From positions 5,912,501-5,976,500 of the forward strand of contig NZ_CP069127.1 of assembly GCF_016811915.1 (NCBI RefSeq): a stretch of 64,000 nt of DNA, given 5' to 3'. Source of the DNA: Brevibacillus choshinensis. Its GTDB lineage: Bacteria; Bacillota; Bacilli; Brevibacillales; Brevibacillaceae. A program made the position numbers and the translations under genes. Positions 44,368 through 52,651 of this stretch are shown piece by piece. Positions within the stretch are counted from its first letter, which is position 1. Every line of letters starts with the position of its first letter. Under the pieces are notes generated by a model. That model was not told where the DNA came from. It searched no databases and saw nothing but the letters and a program-made list of their open reading frames with translations.

Positions 44368-45813
44368 TTAGACTAGGCGTTTGACGAGATTGTCATACTC
44401 CGGACTATTCAAGAAGTTGTCGATCGAAATGTGCTCGGCTCCAGGTGCCTTCACCACGGCACGGTCCGTCAAAGACTTGTGCGTGATGACGATATCCGCA
44501 TCCTCCGGAATGTCATTGATGGCAGTATTGATCACCGTAATGTCTTCCAAACCGGCATTTTTGAATTTCTTCCGCAGTGCAGCCGCTCCCATCGCACTGG
44601 AGCCCATTCCTGCGTCGCAGGAGAAGACTACTTTTTTCACATCGGAAGCCGCTGTTTGGGTTGCTGGCGCTGTTGCTGCTGCCACTTCCCCGGTTTCCAC
44701 TACCTGTTGTTTTTTACCCTTCATCTCTTGCATTTTCTCAGTCGCTTTCTCTAATTCTTCGTCATCATTTTTGCTGCTCATTTTCAACAACGCAGAAGCA
44801 ATGACGAATGATACGATGGTAGCCGCAATCACGCCAGCCCATACAGGGAGCAATCCTCCTCGTGGAGCCATGGCACTGAGCGCGAAGATACTGCCTGGGG
44901 ATGGTGGCGCTACCAATCCTGCACCCAGAATGCTGAAGGTGAATACACCAGCCATACCGCCGCCGATAACCGCCAAAATCAGGCGAGGGTTCATCAAAAT
45001 ATAAGGGAAGTAAATCTCGTGAATGCCGCCAAAGAAGTGGATGATGACAGCACCTGGAGCGGATTGCTTTGCATTGCCGCGTCCGACCAGCCAGTAAGCG
45101 AGCAGGATTCCCAGACCTGGTCCCGGGTTTGTCTCGAGCAGGAAGAAGATCGACTTTCCTACTTTAGCCGCTTCGTCCAAACCGATCGGGCTCAAGATCC
45201 CGTGGTTAATCGCATTATTGAGGAACAAAATCTTGGCAGGCTCGATGAAGATGCTCGCGAGCGGCAAGAGCCCTGCATTTACGATCACTTGCACCCCAGC
45301 TGCGAGCGCCTTGCTCAACCCTTCTACGACTGGGCCAATAGCGAGGAATGCCAGCAGTGTCAGCAGCGCACCGATAATCCCTGCCGAAAAGTTGTTTACA
45401 AGCATTTCGAAGCCGGATTTCACTTTTCCTTCCAGCATTTGGTCCACTTTTTTCATGACCCAACCGCCGAGAGGACCCATGACCATCGCACCCATGAACA
45501 TAGGGATGTCTGTACCGACGATGACACCCATCGTCGCGATTGCACCGACGACACCGCCTCGGACATCATGGATCATTTTACCGCCCGTATACCCGATCAA
45601 GAGCGGCAACAGATACGTAATCGTCGGTCCGACCAATTTTGCCAGATTTTCATTCGGCAGCCAGCCTGTCGGAATAAAGAGTGCAGTAATCAATCCCCAT
45701 GCGATAAATGCTCCGATGTTCGGCATGACCATCGCACTCAAGAAACGCCCAAACTTTTGCACCGAGACCCGCAGTCCACCAGTACCTTGATTGTTTGTGA
45801 CCGTATTCGCCAT
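44368..45813 (-). CDS. mtlA: mannitol PTS permease, EIICB component
   Basis: 481 residues. An EIIC domain with many membrane segments (FLSAMVMPNIGAFIAWGLIT, FFGGIHEIYFPYILMNPRL) imports mannitol, and the C-terminal EIIB domain carries the phospho-Cys in VFSCDAGMGSSAMG. EIIA is not fused but coded by mtlF. ATG 45813 has AAAGGAGGG upstream; the frame to 45834 is too long. First gene of the operon. Confidence 0.96.
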   Translation of the reverse strand: MANTVTNNQGTGGLRVSVQKFGRFLSAMVMPNIGAFIAWGLITALFIPTGWLPNENLAKLVGPTITYLLPLLIGYTGGKMIHDVRGGVVGAIATMGVIVGTDIPMFMGAMVMGPLGGWVMKKVDQMLEGKVKSGFEMLVNNFSAGIIGALLTLLAFLAIGPVVEGLSKALAAGVQVIVNAGLLPLASIFIEPAKILFLNNAINHGILSPIGLDEAAKVGKSIFFLLETNPGPGLGILLAYWLVGRGNAKQSAPGAVIIHFFGGIHEIYFPYILMNPRLILAVIGGGMAGVFTFSILGAGLVAPPSPGSIFALSAMAPRGGLLPVWAGVIAATIVSFVIASALLKMSSKNDDEELEKATEKMQEMKGKKQQVVETGEVAAATAPATQTAASDVKKVVFSCDAGMGSSAMGAAALRKKFKNAGLEDITVINTAINDIPEDADIVITHKSLTDRAVVKAPGAEHISIDNFLNSPEYDNLVKRLV

Positions 45814-45879
45814 ACAGGACCCTCCTTTTCGCATATCTATCGTCTCATGACATAATTAAAAAGAATATTGCTTGCTTCA

Positions 45880-45908
45880 AATATAAAGCGTTTACATTCC
45901 CGTCACAA
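45880..45908 (-). promoter_or_regulatory. mtlA: candidate sigma-A promoter of the mannitol operon
   Basis: Minus strand -35 TTGTGA, 17-base spacer, -10 TATATT, about 70 bases before mtlA. Confidence 0.6.
45883..45897. promoter_or_regulatory. candidate cre box over the mtl promoter
   Basis: Minus strand ATGTAAACGCTTTAT matches WTGNAANCGNWNNCW except the C near the end. It covers the spacer and -10 box. Confidence 0.5.
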
Positions 45909-45926
45909 TAAAATCAAAAGGACATA

Positions 45927-45948
45927 TTGTCCCTTGTATTGTTGACAA
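45927..45948. promoter_or_regulatory. candidate MtlR operator
   Basis: Perfect inverted repeat TTGTC-N12-GACAA about 20 bases upstream of the -35 box, where an activator would bind. Confidence 0.5.
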
Positions 45949-45988
45949 AAGTTAATTAACAAACTCGGCACATGTTTTTAACAGGTAT

Positions 45989-46025
45989 AAAAAAAACAAG
46001 ACTCCCGCTATCAAACGGAAGTCTT
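45989..46025 (-). terminator. terminator of the DEAD-box helicase gene
   Basis: Minus strand AAGACTTCCG/CGGGAGTCTT arms followed by a long T run. Confidence 0.85.
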
Positions 46026-46042
46026 GTTTTTTGTTTTTGGAC

Positions 46043-47542
46043 TTAGCGCTGTCTCTCTCCGCGTGGACGAGAATCTCCTGTGCGCGGGCGGGATTCTCCG
46101 GAACGTGGACGGAATTCACCCGTACGTGGACGAGATTCACCCGTGCGCGGGCGCTGAGGTCTCTTTGCACCATAACCGCCGGAAGTGCCTTTTCCCTTCG
46201 GCGGGAATTTCTTTTTGCTGACGCGCAGCGGCGCTTCTTCTGTCAGGCGAACCGGCGTCATATCCGGTTCTTTTGTCAGCAGCTTCAGAGCAGCGGATAC
46301 CAGCGTGACAGAGTCCACATCCTCCAGCAGCTGTTCAGCCAGCGTCTTGTATGTTTGCAGATTTTCTCTTCCTGCCGCTTCCAAAATTTTCTCCACGGCC
46401 ATGCGCTGCTGTCCTTCCATCGCTTCTGCCATGGATGGTACAGAACGGCGTTCCATGCGGCGGTTTGTAGCGCGCTCGATCAGACGCAGATGGTCAATCT
46501 CACGAGAGGTGACGAATGTGATCGCCAGACCTGTTTTCCCTGCGCGACCTGTTCTGCCGATACGGTGAACGTAGCTCTCGGAGTCTTGTGGAATATCAAA
46601 GTTGAATACATGCGTAACACCGCTGATATCCAATCCGCGTGCCGCAACGTCGGTCGCTACCAGCACTTCGATTGTACCTTCTTTAAACTTGCGCAGTACA
46701 CTGTCGCGCTTCGCTTGGTTCAGGTCGCCGTGAATCCCTTCGGCCCCGTAGCCGCGTTTGGTCAACGCTTCGGACAGTTCGTCTACTCTGCGCTTGGTTC
46801 TGCCAAAAATGATAGCCAACTCAGGCGAATGGATATCCAGCAGACGGCAAAGCACATCAAACTTTTGCTTTTCAGCCACTTCCATATATTGCTGTTCGAT
46901 GTTTGGAACGGTTACTTCTTTTGGTTTCACGGAAATCAGCGCTGGATCCGTCATGAACTGCTGCGCGATTTCTTGGATCGCACGCGGCATTGTCGCCGAG
47001 AACAGCAAGGTTTGGCGATTGTCCGGTACTTCCTGCAAAATTTCTTTGATGTCATCGATAAAGCCCATGTTCAGCATTTCATCCGCTTCGTCCAATACGA
47101 CGATCTCAATGGCATCCAGACGAATGGTTCTTCTTCTCATGTGGTCCATGAAACGGCCTGGCGTAGCCACGATGATTTGCGGGTGTTTTTTCAACGCTTT
47201 GATCTGACGGGTAATATCTTGTCCGCCATAGATCGGCAATGCCGTGATTTTTTTAAATTGGGCGATCTTGTTGATCTCTTCCGCTACCTGTACAGCCAGC
47301 TCGCGGGTTGGAGTCAAAACGACACCTTGAATGTTGCCATTCTCTTCGTCCAATCTTTCGACCAACGGAATACCAAACGCAGCAGTTTTACCGGTACCTG
47401 TTTGAGCCTGCCCGATCAAATCCCGTCCTTGCAACGCAATCGGAACAGTTTGGTCTTGAATAGCCGTAGCTTCTTCAAAGCCCATATTGCTCAACGCTCT
47501 AACAATAGAGTGGTGTAACCCGAAATCATAAAAAGTACTCAA
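46043..47542 (-). CDS. cshA: DEAD-box RNA helicase, CshA-like
   Basis: 499 residues. ATP-dependent RNA helicase of the CshA/DeaD type, part of cold adaptation and RNA decay in Bacillales. Motifs: GQAQTGTGKTAA (I), PTRELAVQV (Ia), ATPGRFMDH (Ib), VLDEADEML (II), LLFSATM (III), ATDVAARGLDI (V), HRIGRTGRAGK (VI). A basic C-terminal tail has five copies of a six- to seven-residue repeat RPRTGES and variants, an RNA-binding type tail. The start is TTG 47542 with AAGGAG upstream. A leader with candidate attenuator precedes it. Confidence 0.93.
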   Translation of the reverse strand: MSTFYDFGLHHSIVRALSNMGFEEATAIQDQTVPIALQGRDLIGQAQTGTGKTAAFGIPLVERLDEENGNIQGVVLTPTRELAVQVAEEINKIAQFKKITALPIYGGQDITRQIKALKKHPQIIVATPGRFMDHMRRRTIRLDAIEIVVLDEADEMLNMGFIDDIKEILQEVPDNRQTLLFSATMPRAIQEIAQQFMTDPALISVKPKEVTVPNIEQQYMEVAEKQKFDVLCRLLDIHSPELAIIFGRTKRRVDELSEALTKRGYGAEGIHGDLNQAKRDSVLRKFKEGTIEVLVATDVAARGLDISGVTHVFNFDIPQDSESYVHRIGRTGRAGKTGLAITFVTSREIDHLRLIERATNRRMERRSVPSMAEAMEGQQRMAVEKILEAAGRENLQTYKTLAEQLLEDVDSVTLVSAALKLLTKEPDMTPVRLTEEAPLRVSKKKFPPKGKGTSGGYGAKRPQRPRTGESRPRTGEFRPRSGESRPRTGDSRPRGERQR

Positions 47543-47701
47543 AGCTTTTCAGTCTCCTTTTTCTTAAACCTTCTTCTATAAGAAAACCTCGATCGAGGCT
47601 TCCCAAAGATGAGCGACCGCGTTTTAGCGGAAAGTGTTCATGCGCTCCGGAATTCACAAGCGACCCGCGCTTATCAATCCCTATACGTTAAAATTCTCAC
47701 T

Positions 47702-47739
47702 AAAAAAGGGCACTATTCCTTACGATCCGGAACATGCCC
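47702..47739 (-). terminator. candidate attenuator in the helicase leader
   Basis: Minus strand GGGCA...TGCCC with an inner GTTCC/GGAA stem, followed by T6. It lies about 160 bases before the helicase start and about 45 bases after a candidate transcription start, while the upstream gene already has its own terminator. Confidence 0.65.
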
Positions 47740-47786
47740 TCTTATCCCCGATTGTACAAAAGCACCCCACAAAGAACATAGCTGTA

Positions 47787-47815
47787 ATCGTACCACGAAT
47801 TTCTTGAAATTGCAA
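47787..47815 (-). promoter_or_regulatory. candidate promoter of the helicase gene
   Basis: Minus strand -35 TTGCAA, 17-base spacer, -10 TACGAT. It lies between the upstream gene's terminator and the leader terminator. Confidence 0.45.
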
Positions 47816-47842
47816 ATTGGAGACTGCCATGCAAATTAAGGG

Positions 47843-47876
47843 AAAAGGCCCTATCTGGTTTCTCCAAATAGGGCCC
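47843..47876 (-). terminator. terminator of the secreted dehydratase-like gene
   Basis: Minus strand GGCCCTATT/ATAGGGCC arms followed by TTTT, 17 bases after the stop. Confidence 0.8.
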
Positions 47877-47892
47877 ATTCATCGTCAATCTT

Positions 47893-48750
47893 TTATTTAA
47901 TCCATTTGTGGAACAGCTCATCAAATTTACCTTGCAGCTTCATTTCGTCCATCCAAACGTCCAGGTAGCTGGCGAAAATGAAGTCACCACGTGGAATCAT
48001 ATATGCTTTTTCGCTTTTCGTGAATGGATCGTCTGTCAACGCAGCATACAGACGAGAATCAGCCTTCTCGTAAACCATGGCTTCGATGGTATCGGTAATC
48101 ATCACGTCGTATGTACCATTTGCCACGAGCCCTGGGATGTCGAGGTTGTTTTGGACAACGGTAACCGTCGCGTTCGTCAGATGCTCACGTACGAACTTCT
48201 CGTTCGTGCCTCCTGGATTTACTCCGATACGAACGGATGGCTTGTTGATGTCCTCGATGCTTTTGTACTTGTCCTTATCCTCTGCGCGAATCAACGGCGC
48301 TTTTCCGAATTGGATGTAAGGATCACCCATGTGGGCAGTCTTTTGGCGGTCTGTATTGCGAGTAACGCCACCGACGGCAATATCAAACTTGTCCGCCAAG
48401 AAATCGTCCATCATGGTAGGCCATGAGGTTTGAACAAATCTCGCTTCCACACCCAGGCTCTTTGCAAAATCCTTCATCGCATCGATATCGTAGCCTTCGT
48501 ATTCGTTTGTTTTCGGATTCAGATATGTGAACGGCTTGTAGTCACCAGTTGTTCCCACGAGAATATACCCTCTCGCGATGATGGCATCCAGGCGTGACTC
48601 AAACTTTTTGTTTTCCTGTTTTTTAGCAGCTTCCGCGGCCACTGTCGGTACCGATGCAGCCGAGCTGGTTGCGGCAAAAGCTCCTGTTCCTGTCATCAGC
48701 AGGGTAGCAGCGAGTGTGCTCGCCACGATTGTTTTTGTAAATTTCTTCAT
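47893..48750 (-). CDS. secreted cyclohexadienyl dehydratase-like protein (PheC/SBP-3 family)
   Basis: 285 residues with a Sec signal peptide (AATLLMTGTGAFA); no lipobox Cys, unlike most Gram-positive solute-binding proteins. The fold is SBP family 3, but the motifs are those of periplasmic cyclohexadienyl (arogenate/prephenate) dehydratase: RGYILVGTTGDYKPFTY, TSWPTMMDDF, NPGGTNEKFVREHL, MITDTIEAMVY and EKAYMIPRGDF. So it may make phenylalanine or phenylpyruvate outside the membrane rather than serve an ABC transporter; no permease or ATPase gene is adjacent. Whether the catalytic residues are intact needs alignment. It lies downstream of a chemoreceptor gene. Confidence 0.8.
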   Translation of the reverse strand: MKKFTKTIVASTLAATLLMTGTGAFAATSSAASVPTVAAEAAKKQENKKFESRLDAIIARGYILVGTTGDYKPFTYLNPKTNEYEGYDIDAMKDFAKSLGVEARFVQTSWPTMMDDFLADKFDIAVGGVTRNTDRQKTAHMGDPYIQFGKAPLIRAEDKDKYKSIEDINKPSVRIGVNPGGTNEKFVREHLTNATVTVVQNNLDIPGLVANGTYDVMITDTIEAMVYEKADSRLYAALTDDPFTKSEKAYMIPRGDFIFASYLDVWMDEMKLQGKFDELFHKWIK

Positions 48751-48847
48751 AGGTTTCTCCTCCTAGTTGTGGGTATGAATTCAATTCCTGTAAGCAAACT
48801 GCCTCATCCCTTGCATCGCATCCCCCCTTTCAAAAAGGGACTTGTTC

Positions 48848-50821
48848 TTACAGGGTGAACTTGCCTACACCGTGCTGCAGTTCTTCCGCTACGGCTTTCA
48901 AACGCTCCACCGAATCAGCAATCTCCTGAATCGCTTGCAGCTGTTCTGCTGTCGCCTCGACAACCGTCTGTGCATCTTCGGAGGCGTGCTTGGCAATATG
49001 ATGCATTTCGTCGACGGATGCGCTGACTTGCTCCGATCCCGCAGACATTTGTTCTGATGCCGCTGAAACCTCCAGGATGTGTCCAGCCACATTACGGGAC
49101 GAATCGAGGATATGAGCGAAAATGTCGCGCACTTCTTCGATGAGCTGAATGCCTTCCTGCGCGTTTTGATTCCCCTCGTTCATTACTTCAACCGCATGGC
49201 GGGTATCCTGCTGGATTTCGCTAATCAGCTGGGCAATTTGGGATGCCGATGCTTCCGATTGATTGGCGAGGTTCTTCACTTCGCCTGCCACGACCGCAAA
49301 GCCACGCCCATGCTCGCCGGCGCGTGCCGCCTCGATGGAAGCGTTCAGCGCAAGCAAATTGATTTGCGATGTCAATTGACTGATGGTATCGAGGATTCCC
49401 TCAATTTCTTTGGAACGTCCATTGAGTCGCTCGATCGCTTCTGCAGCTTTGCTGGTGCCTTCTCCGATGCTGCCCATTTGTCTCACGGCCTGCTCTACGA
49501 CCGCCGTACCTTGTTCTGCTTGCGAGGTTGCCTCACGTGCCGCTTCGGATACGTATGAAGAGGTCTCCGCAATTTTCACGATACCTACGGCCATATCGTT
49601 CATGGACAAAGCCACTTCTGAAGAGCTGTTAGCCTGTGCCTGTGACCCTTCGGAAATTTGAGCGATGGAGGCCCCAATTCGGTTGACGTTATCAGTCGCA
49701 TGCTCAATACCTGCGGAAACTTCCTGTGTAAACCGCAGCACCTGGTCAGACGACAGCGATACTCCTTCAATCAAATCCTTCAGGTGCGAAACCGTCTGGT
49801 TAAAGTCACGCGACAATACGGCGATCTCGTCTTTCCCTTCCACTGTCACCGTTTCCGTCAAATTGCCTTGTGCCACGACGTTGACTGCATGATTCAGGCG
49901 CTGGATAGGCTTGACCAAACGGACGGCCAGGAAGTACACGAGCAAGATGCCGATGATGAGAACTGCCAGAGAAATGACCACCAGTTTGATGGACAGTTCA
50001 TTTACCGGAGCATGCAGCTCGACTGTCGGAGCCGTAATGAATACGCCCCAGTTCATTTTCGTGCTGGCGAATGAAGCAAATTGCGCCATTTCATTCTGTT
50101 TGTATTGAATGATTCCATGGTTTCCTTGCTGGATCGCTTCAAATGCTGTCTGAAGCTCTGGAATATTGGTTTTCAATAGCGATTCCTTCAAGATCAAGTC
50201 GGCAGTGGGATGCCAGATGTACGTTCCCTTTTTGCTGACCAAAAAGGCATAGCCGCTTTGCCCGAATTTTTCCATGGAAACGGTCTTTTGAATTTCATTG
50301 ATCGGAATCGTGGAACCGACATAGCCATACTGGCGATTGTCCTTCATCAACGGAACAATGACGGTCACGATGTTATTGCCTGTCCGCTGCGAGATCACAG
50401 GCTCAGAGACAATGATCTTCCCTTCCCCCTTGCCGGCTTCCTGAAAGTGAGGACGGTCAGAAGGATTGGTCTCTTCCCCTTTGAAGTTGATAACCTTTGT
50501 GCCACTTAAGTCATAGGAAAAGAAAAATGTCTCAAACTCTGGATTTTTCTTTTGGGCCTCTTGGATCAGCTTCAGGTCGTGATCAAAATTGTTATCGGAT
50601 GAAATCATCTCTCCTATGGTTTCAACGATCCCAATTTTCTCTTGGAAGAAACTGTCGATTCGGATGGAAAGGTTACTCGCAGCCAGTTCAGCTTCCTTAT
50701 CCAAGCTGGAAGCCAATAGCTTTGAGGAGCTCCAATAGCTGGCACCGCACACGGTACCGAGGCTGATGACCAGGAGCAGACACATGACGACAATCAACTT
50801 TCTCCTTAAGCTAGCTTTCAT
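48848..50821 (-). CDS. methyl-accepting chemotaxis protein
   Basis: 657 residues. N-terminal membrane segment (LIVVMCLLLVISLGTVCGA), an extracellular dCache-type sensor domain (about 35-275), a second membrane segment (LVVISLAVLIIGILLVYFLA), HAMP and a long MCP signalling domain with the hairpin tip INLLALNASIEAARAGEHGR. The dCache domain suggests an amino acid or organic acid ligand, not identified. ATG 50821 has GGAGGACC upstream. Its leader holds a cyclic-di-GMP riboswitch and terminator. Confidence 0.93.
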   Translation of the reverse strand: MKASLRRKLIVVMCLLLVISLGTVCGASYWSSSKLLASSLDKEAELAASNLSIRIDSFFQEKIGIVETIGEMISSDNNFDHDLKLIQEAQKKNPEFETFFFSYDLSGTKVINFKGEETNPSDRPHFQEAGKGEGKIIVSEPVISQRTGNNIVTVIVPLMKDNRQYGYVGSTIPINEIQKTVSMEKFGQSGYAFLVSKKGTYIWHPTADLILKESLLKTNIPELQTAFEAIQQGNHGIIQYKQNEMAQFASFASTKMNWGVFITAPTVELHAPVNELSIKLVVISLAVLIIGILLVYFLAVRLVKPIQRLNHAVNVVAQGNLTETVTVEGKDEIAVLSRDFNQTVSHLKDLIEGVSLSSDQVLRFTQEVSAGIEHATDNVNRIGASIAQISEGSQAQANSSSEVALSMNDMAVGIVKIAETSSYVSEAAREATSQAEQGTAVVEQAVRQMGSIGEGTSKAAEAIERLNGRSKEIEGILDTISQLTSQINLLALNASIEAARAGEHGRGFAVVAGEVKNLANQSEASASQIAQLISEIQQDTRHAVEVMNEGNQNAQEGIQLIEEVRDIFAHILDSSRNVAGHILEVSAASEQMSAGSEQVSASVDEMHHIAKHASEDAQTVVEATAEQLQAIQEIADSVERLKAVAEELQHGVGKFTL

Positions 50822-50852
50822 TCGTTTGGTCCTCCTATCCTTTTATTGCCAA

Positions 50853-50882
50853 CAAAAAAAAGACTGCCATCCGACAGCCTCT
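50853..50882 (-). terminator. terminator controlled by the cyclic-di-GMP riboswitch
   Basis: Minus strand AGGCTGTC-GGAT-GGCAGTCT arms (with G-U pairs) followed by eight or more T, just downstream of the aptamer and 30 bases before the chemoreceptor start. Confidence 0.8.
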
Positions 50883-50894
50883 TGCGCTTACGGT

Positions 50895-50988
50895 CTGGCA
50901 ACCCGGCTATCTTAGCAGCTATATCTGTCTATACCGCCTTAGACCCGTGGCTTTGCGTCCCTGCCTTTCAACAGGTTTGCCTTTGTCA
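50895..50988 (-). ncRNA. cyclic-di-GMP-I (GEMM) riboswitch aptamer
   Basis: The minus strand has the class I consensus in order: GGCAAACC, the GAAA tetraloop in TTGAAAGGC, GGGACGCAAAGCCACGGG, TCTAAGG, then ATAGCCGGGTTGCC closing the first stem. Such aptamers control motility and surface-adhesion genes; here it lies upstream of a terminator and a chemoreceptor gene. Confidence 0.92.
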
Positions 50989-51213
50989 TTTTTTGTCGTT
51001 TTAATGTGCTAAAAGCACTATATCATAATGTGGAAAATAATGGACCTATTTTTCATATTTTTTACAAAAAGACTGTTCATTTATTACACTCCATATTTAT
51101 CCACTTTGTTTTACTTCCCATTTACACTCACAGATAAACCATTTATTTTAACGAAAAATAAACAAGCTGATTCCATCTCTTCCTAGGAATCAGCTTATCT
51201 CGTATATTCTCAC

Positions 51214-51591
51214 TTACTTCAGTACGTAATCCGCCAGTACACTCTGAACCTCATAGATGTTCAGATTTTTGTTGAATTGCCTTTGCAGTGGCATCTGGCT
51301 GCCGGAAATGTAGATTTTGAGTTCCGCATCCAGGTCAAAGCTGCCCGCCGTTTCAATGCTGAAGTGGGTAATGCTTTTGTACGGGATGGAATGAAACTCC
51401 ACCTTTTTTCCTGTCAGCCCCTGTTTGTCAATCAGAATCAATCGTTTATCCGTAAAGATAAAAAGATCCCGAATCAAGCGGTACGCTTTCTCAATCCGTT
51501 CATTTCGTCCGAGAATGTGGCCAAATTCATTCTGAGCCTCGGCGACACTGACCTCTGACGCATTCCCCATTAACCCGTCAAACAACCCCAT
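51214..51591 (-). CDS. bacterial PH-domain protein
   Basis: 125 residues. Most of it is a bacterial pleckstrin-homology domain (bPH type): RLIRDLFIFTDKRLILIDKQ, EFHSIPYKSITHFSIETAG, AELKIYISG, ending with an amphipathic helix. Function unknown. ATG 51591 is chosen with GGGGGAAAAGGG upstream; the frame extends upstream to 51675 without support. Confidence 0.85.
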   Translation of the reverse strand: MGLFDGLMGNASEVSVAEAQNEFGHILGRNERIEKAYRLIRDLFIFTDKRLILIDKQGLTGKKVEFHSIPYKSITHFSIETAGSFDLDAELKIYISGSQMPLQRQFNKNLNIYEVQSVLADYVLK

Positions 51592-51673
51592 CCCTTTTCC
51601 CCCGTTCCTTGGACATTTGCACATATGGGTAAATATACCATTTTTATGGCAACCTGCACACGCAGGCCTATGC

Positions 51674-51700
51674 AAAAAAAACCGGCCGAACTGGCCAGTT
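51674..51700 (-). terminator. terminator of the cupin gene
   Basis: Minus strand AACTGGCC-AGTTC-GGCCGGTT followed by T8-like run, 12 bases after the stop. Confidence 0.85.
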
Positions 51701-51712
51701 TATCACGTTGCT

Positions 51713-52483
51713 TTACCAATGCTGCGGAAAGATGCCTTGCTGCTGTTGCGGGTACATCCCTTGCTGCTGTTGTGGATACATCCCTTGTTGCTGTTGTGGA
51801 AACGTCCCTTGCGGCTGCTGTGGATACGTCCCCGGCGCAAACGGCGATCCCTGCCCAAATCCGGACTGTGGCGGAACTGGCGCTTGCTGATAGGGAAGCT
51901 GATAGCCGTATACCTGCGGCTGCTGGTTTGCAAGACCTTGGACTTGGCCTTGGTAGCAATTGACAGGGGGCCCGATGAAAGTCGACATCTGAATAGGAGA
52001 AATCGTGTCCCTCCACTGCGCCTCATTCAGGCAGTATGTGTGAGCCATGATATTGCTCGGCGTCAGGCGCAGGATATCCGATGCGAGAATAACCTCTGGT
52101 ATCGGTGCGTTAAAAATAGCAATCAGATGGGTGTTGTCTTCGGTCGCTACTTCCCAATGCCACCAGCCTTGGGGGACGTTGGCTACTTGACCGGGTGTGA
52201 CGCGGTAAGTCGAGACTTGATTCGTAAACGGATTAATGAATGAGACGTTCGCCGAACCGGAAGCACAGTACACCAGCTCTGCAGCATTTTGATGATAATG
52301 AGGCTCCACCACATTGCTCTGGCTCATAAAGATATCAAGCAGGGAGACATTGTCCAGTGAATTCAAGGTCTGCGTCGACAGCACATTGATGTAGTTTTGC
52401 TGGTCTTTGGTAAACAACCGGTTTCTATTTACATCATCAAAGTATTGAATGGAAGGAGATGTATAGTCCAGGTACAGAGTCAT
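51713..52483 (-). CDS. cupin-domain protein with Gln/Pro-rich repeat tail
   Basis: 256 residues. The N-terminal about 170 residues contain a single cupin: EPHYHQNAAELVYCASGSAN (metal histidines and Glu) and VPQGWWHWEVATEDNTHLIAI. The tail of about 85 residues is rich in Gln, Pro, Gly and Tyr, with four copies of an eight-residue repeat (TFPQQQQG-MYPQQQQG type). No signal peptide. The composition recalls spore-coat or surface-layer proteins (inference). Enzyme activity unknown. Confidence 0.85.
   Translation of the reverse strand: MTLYLDYTSPSIQYFDDVNRNRLFTKDQQNYINVLSTQTLNSLDNVSLLDIFMSQSNVVEPHYHQNAAELVYCASGSANVSFINPFTNQVSTYRVTPGQVANVPQGWWHWEVATEDNTHLIAIFNAPIPEVILASDILRLTPSNIMAHTYCLNEAQWRDTISPIQMSTFIGPPVNCYQGQVQGLANQQPQVYGYQLPYQQAPVPPQSGFGQGSPFAPGTYPQQPQGTFPQQQQGMYPQQQQGMYPQQQQGIFPQHW
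51731..51827 (-). repeat. 24-base tandem repeat in the cupin tail
   Basis: Four 24-base units coding for (Y/F)PQQQQG(M/I/T) or PQQPQG variants, with small differences in sequence. Unit boundaries near 51755, 51779 and 51803. Confidence 0.85.
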
Positions 52484-52599
52484 TCCAGATTTCAGCCCCG
52501 CTTTTCACAATTTTTCCTACCTCATATCCATATGTGATGGGCTACAGGTACGTTCGCCTATTTGCCTGGAAAGTTATAAGCTCAAGCGACGCAACAACA

Positions 52600-52633
52600 A
52601 AAAGCTGACAGCCCGTTCCCGGTGTCAGCTTGA
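52600..52633 (-). terminator. terminator of the fhs gene
   Basis: Minus strand AAGCTGACA/TGTCAGCTT arms followed by TTTG, 18 bases after the stop. Confidence 0.8.
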
Positions 52634-52651
52634 TTTCATTTGGTCATTGGT

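Noticed and set aside
46061..46157. CRISPR-like short repeats
   Set aside because: They code for the RPRTGES-type tail of the helicase in frame; no spacers of constant length and no cas genes.
47720..47779. 19-codon leader peptide before the helicase attenuator
   Set aside because: ATG lies almost at the predicted transcript start with no ribosome site, and its codons show no regulatory run.
51731..51827. Possible mobile or iteron repeat
   Set aside because: The 24-base units are in frame inside the cupin gene and encode its tail.
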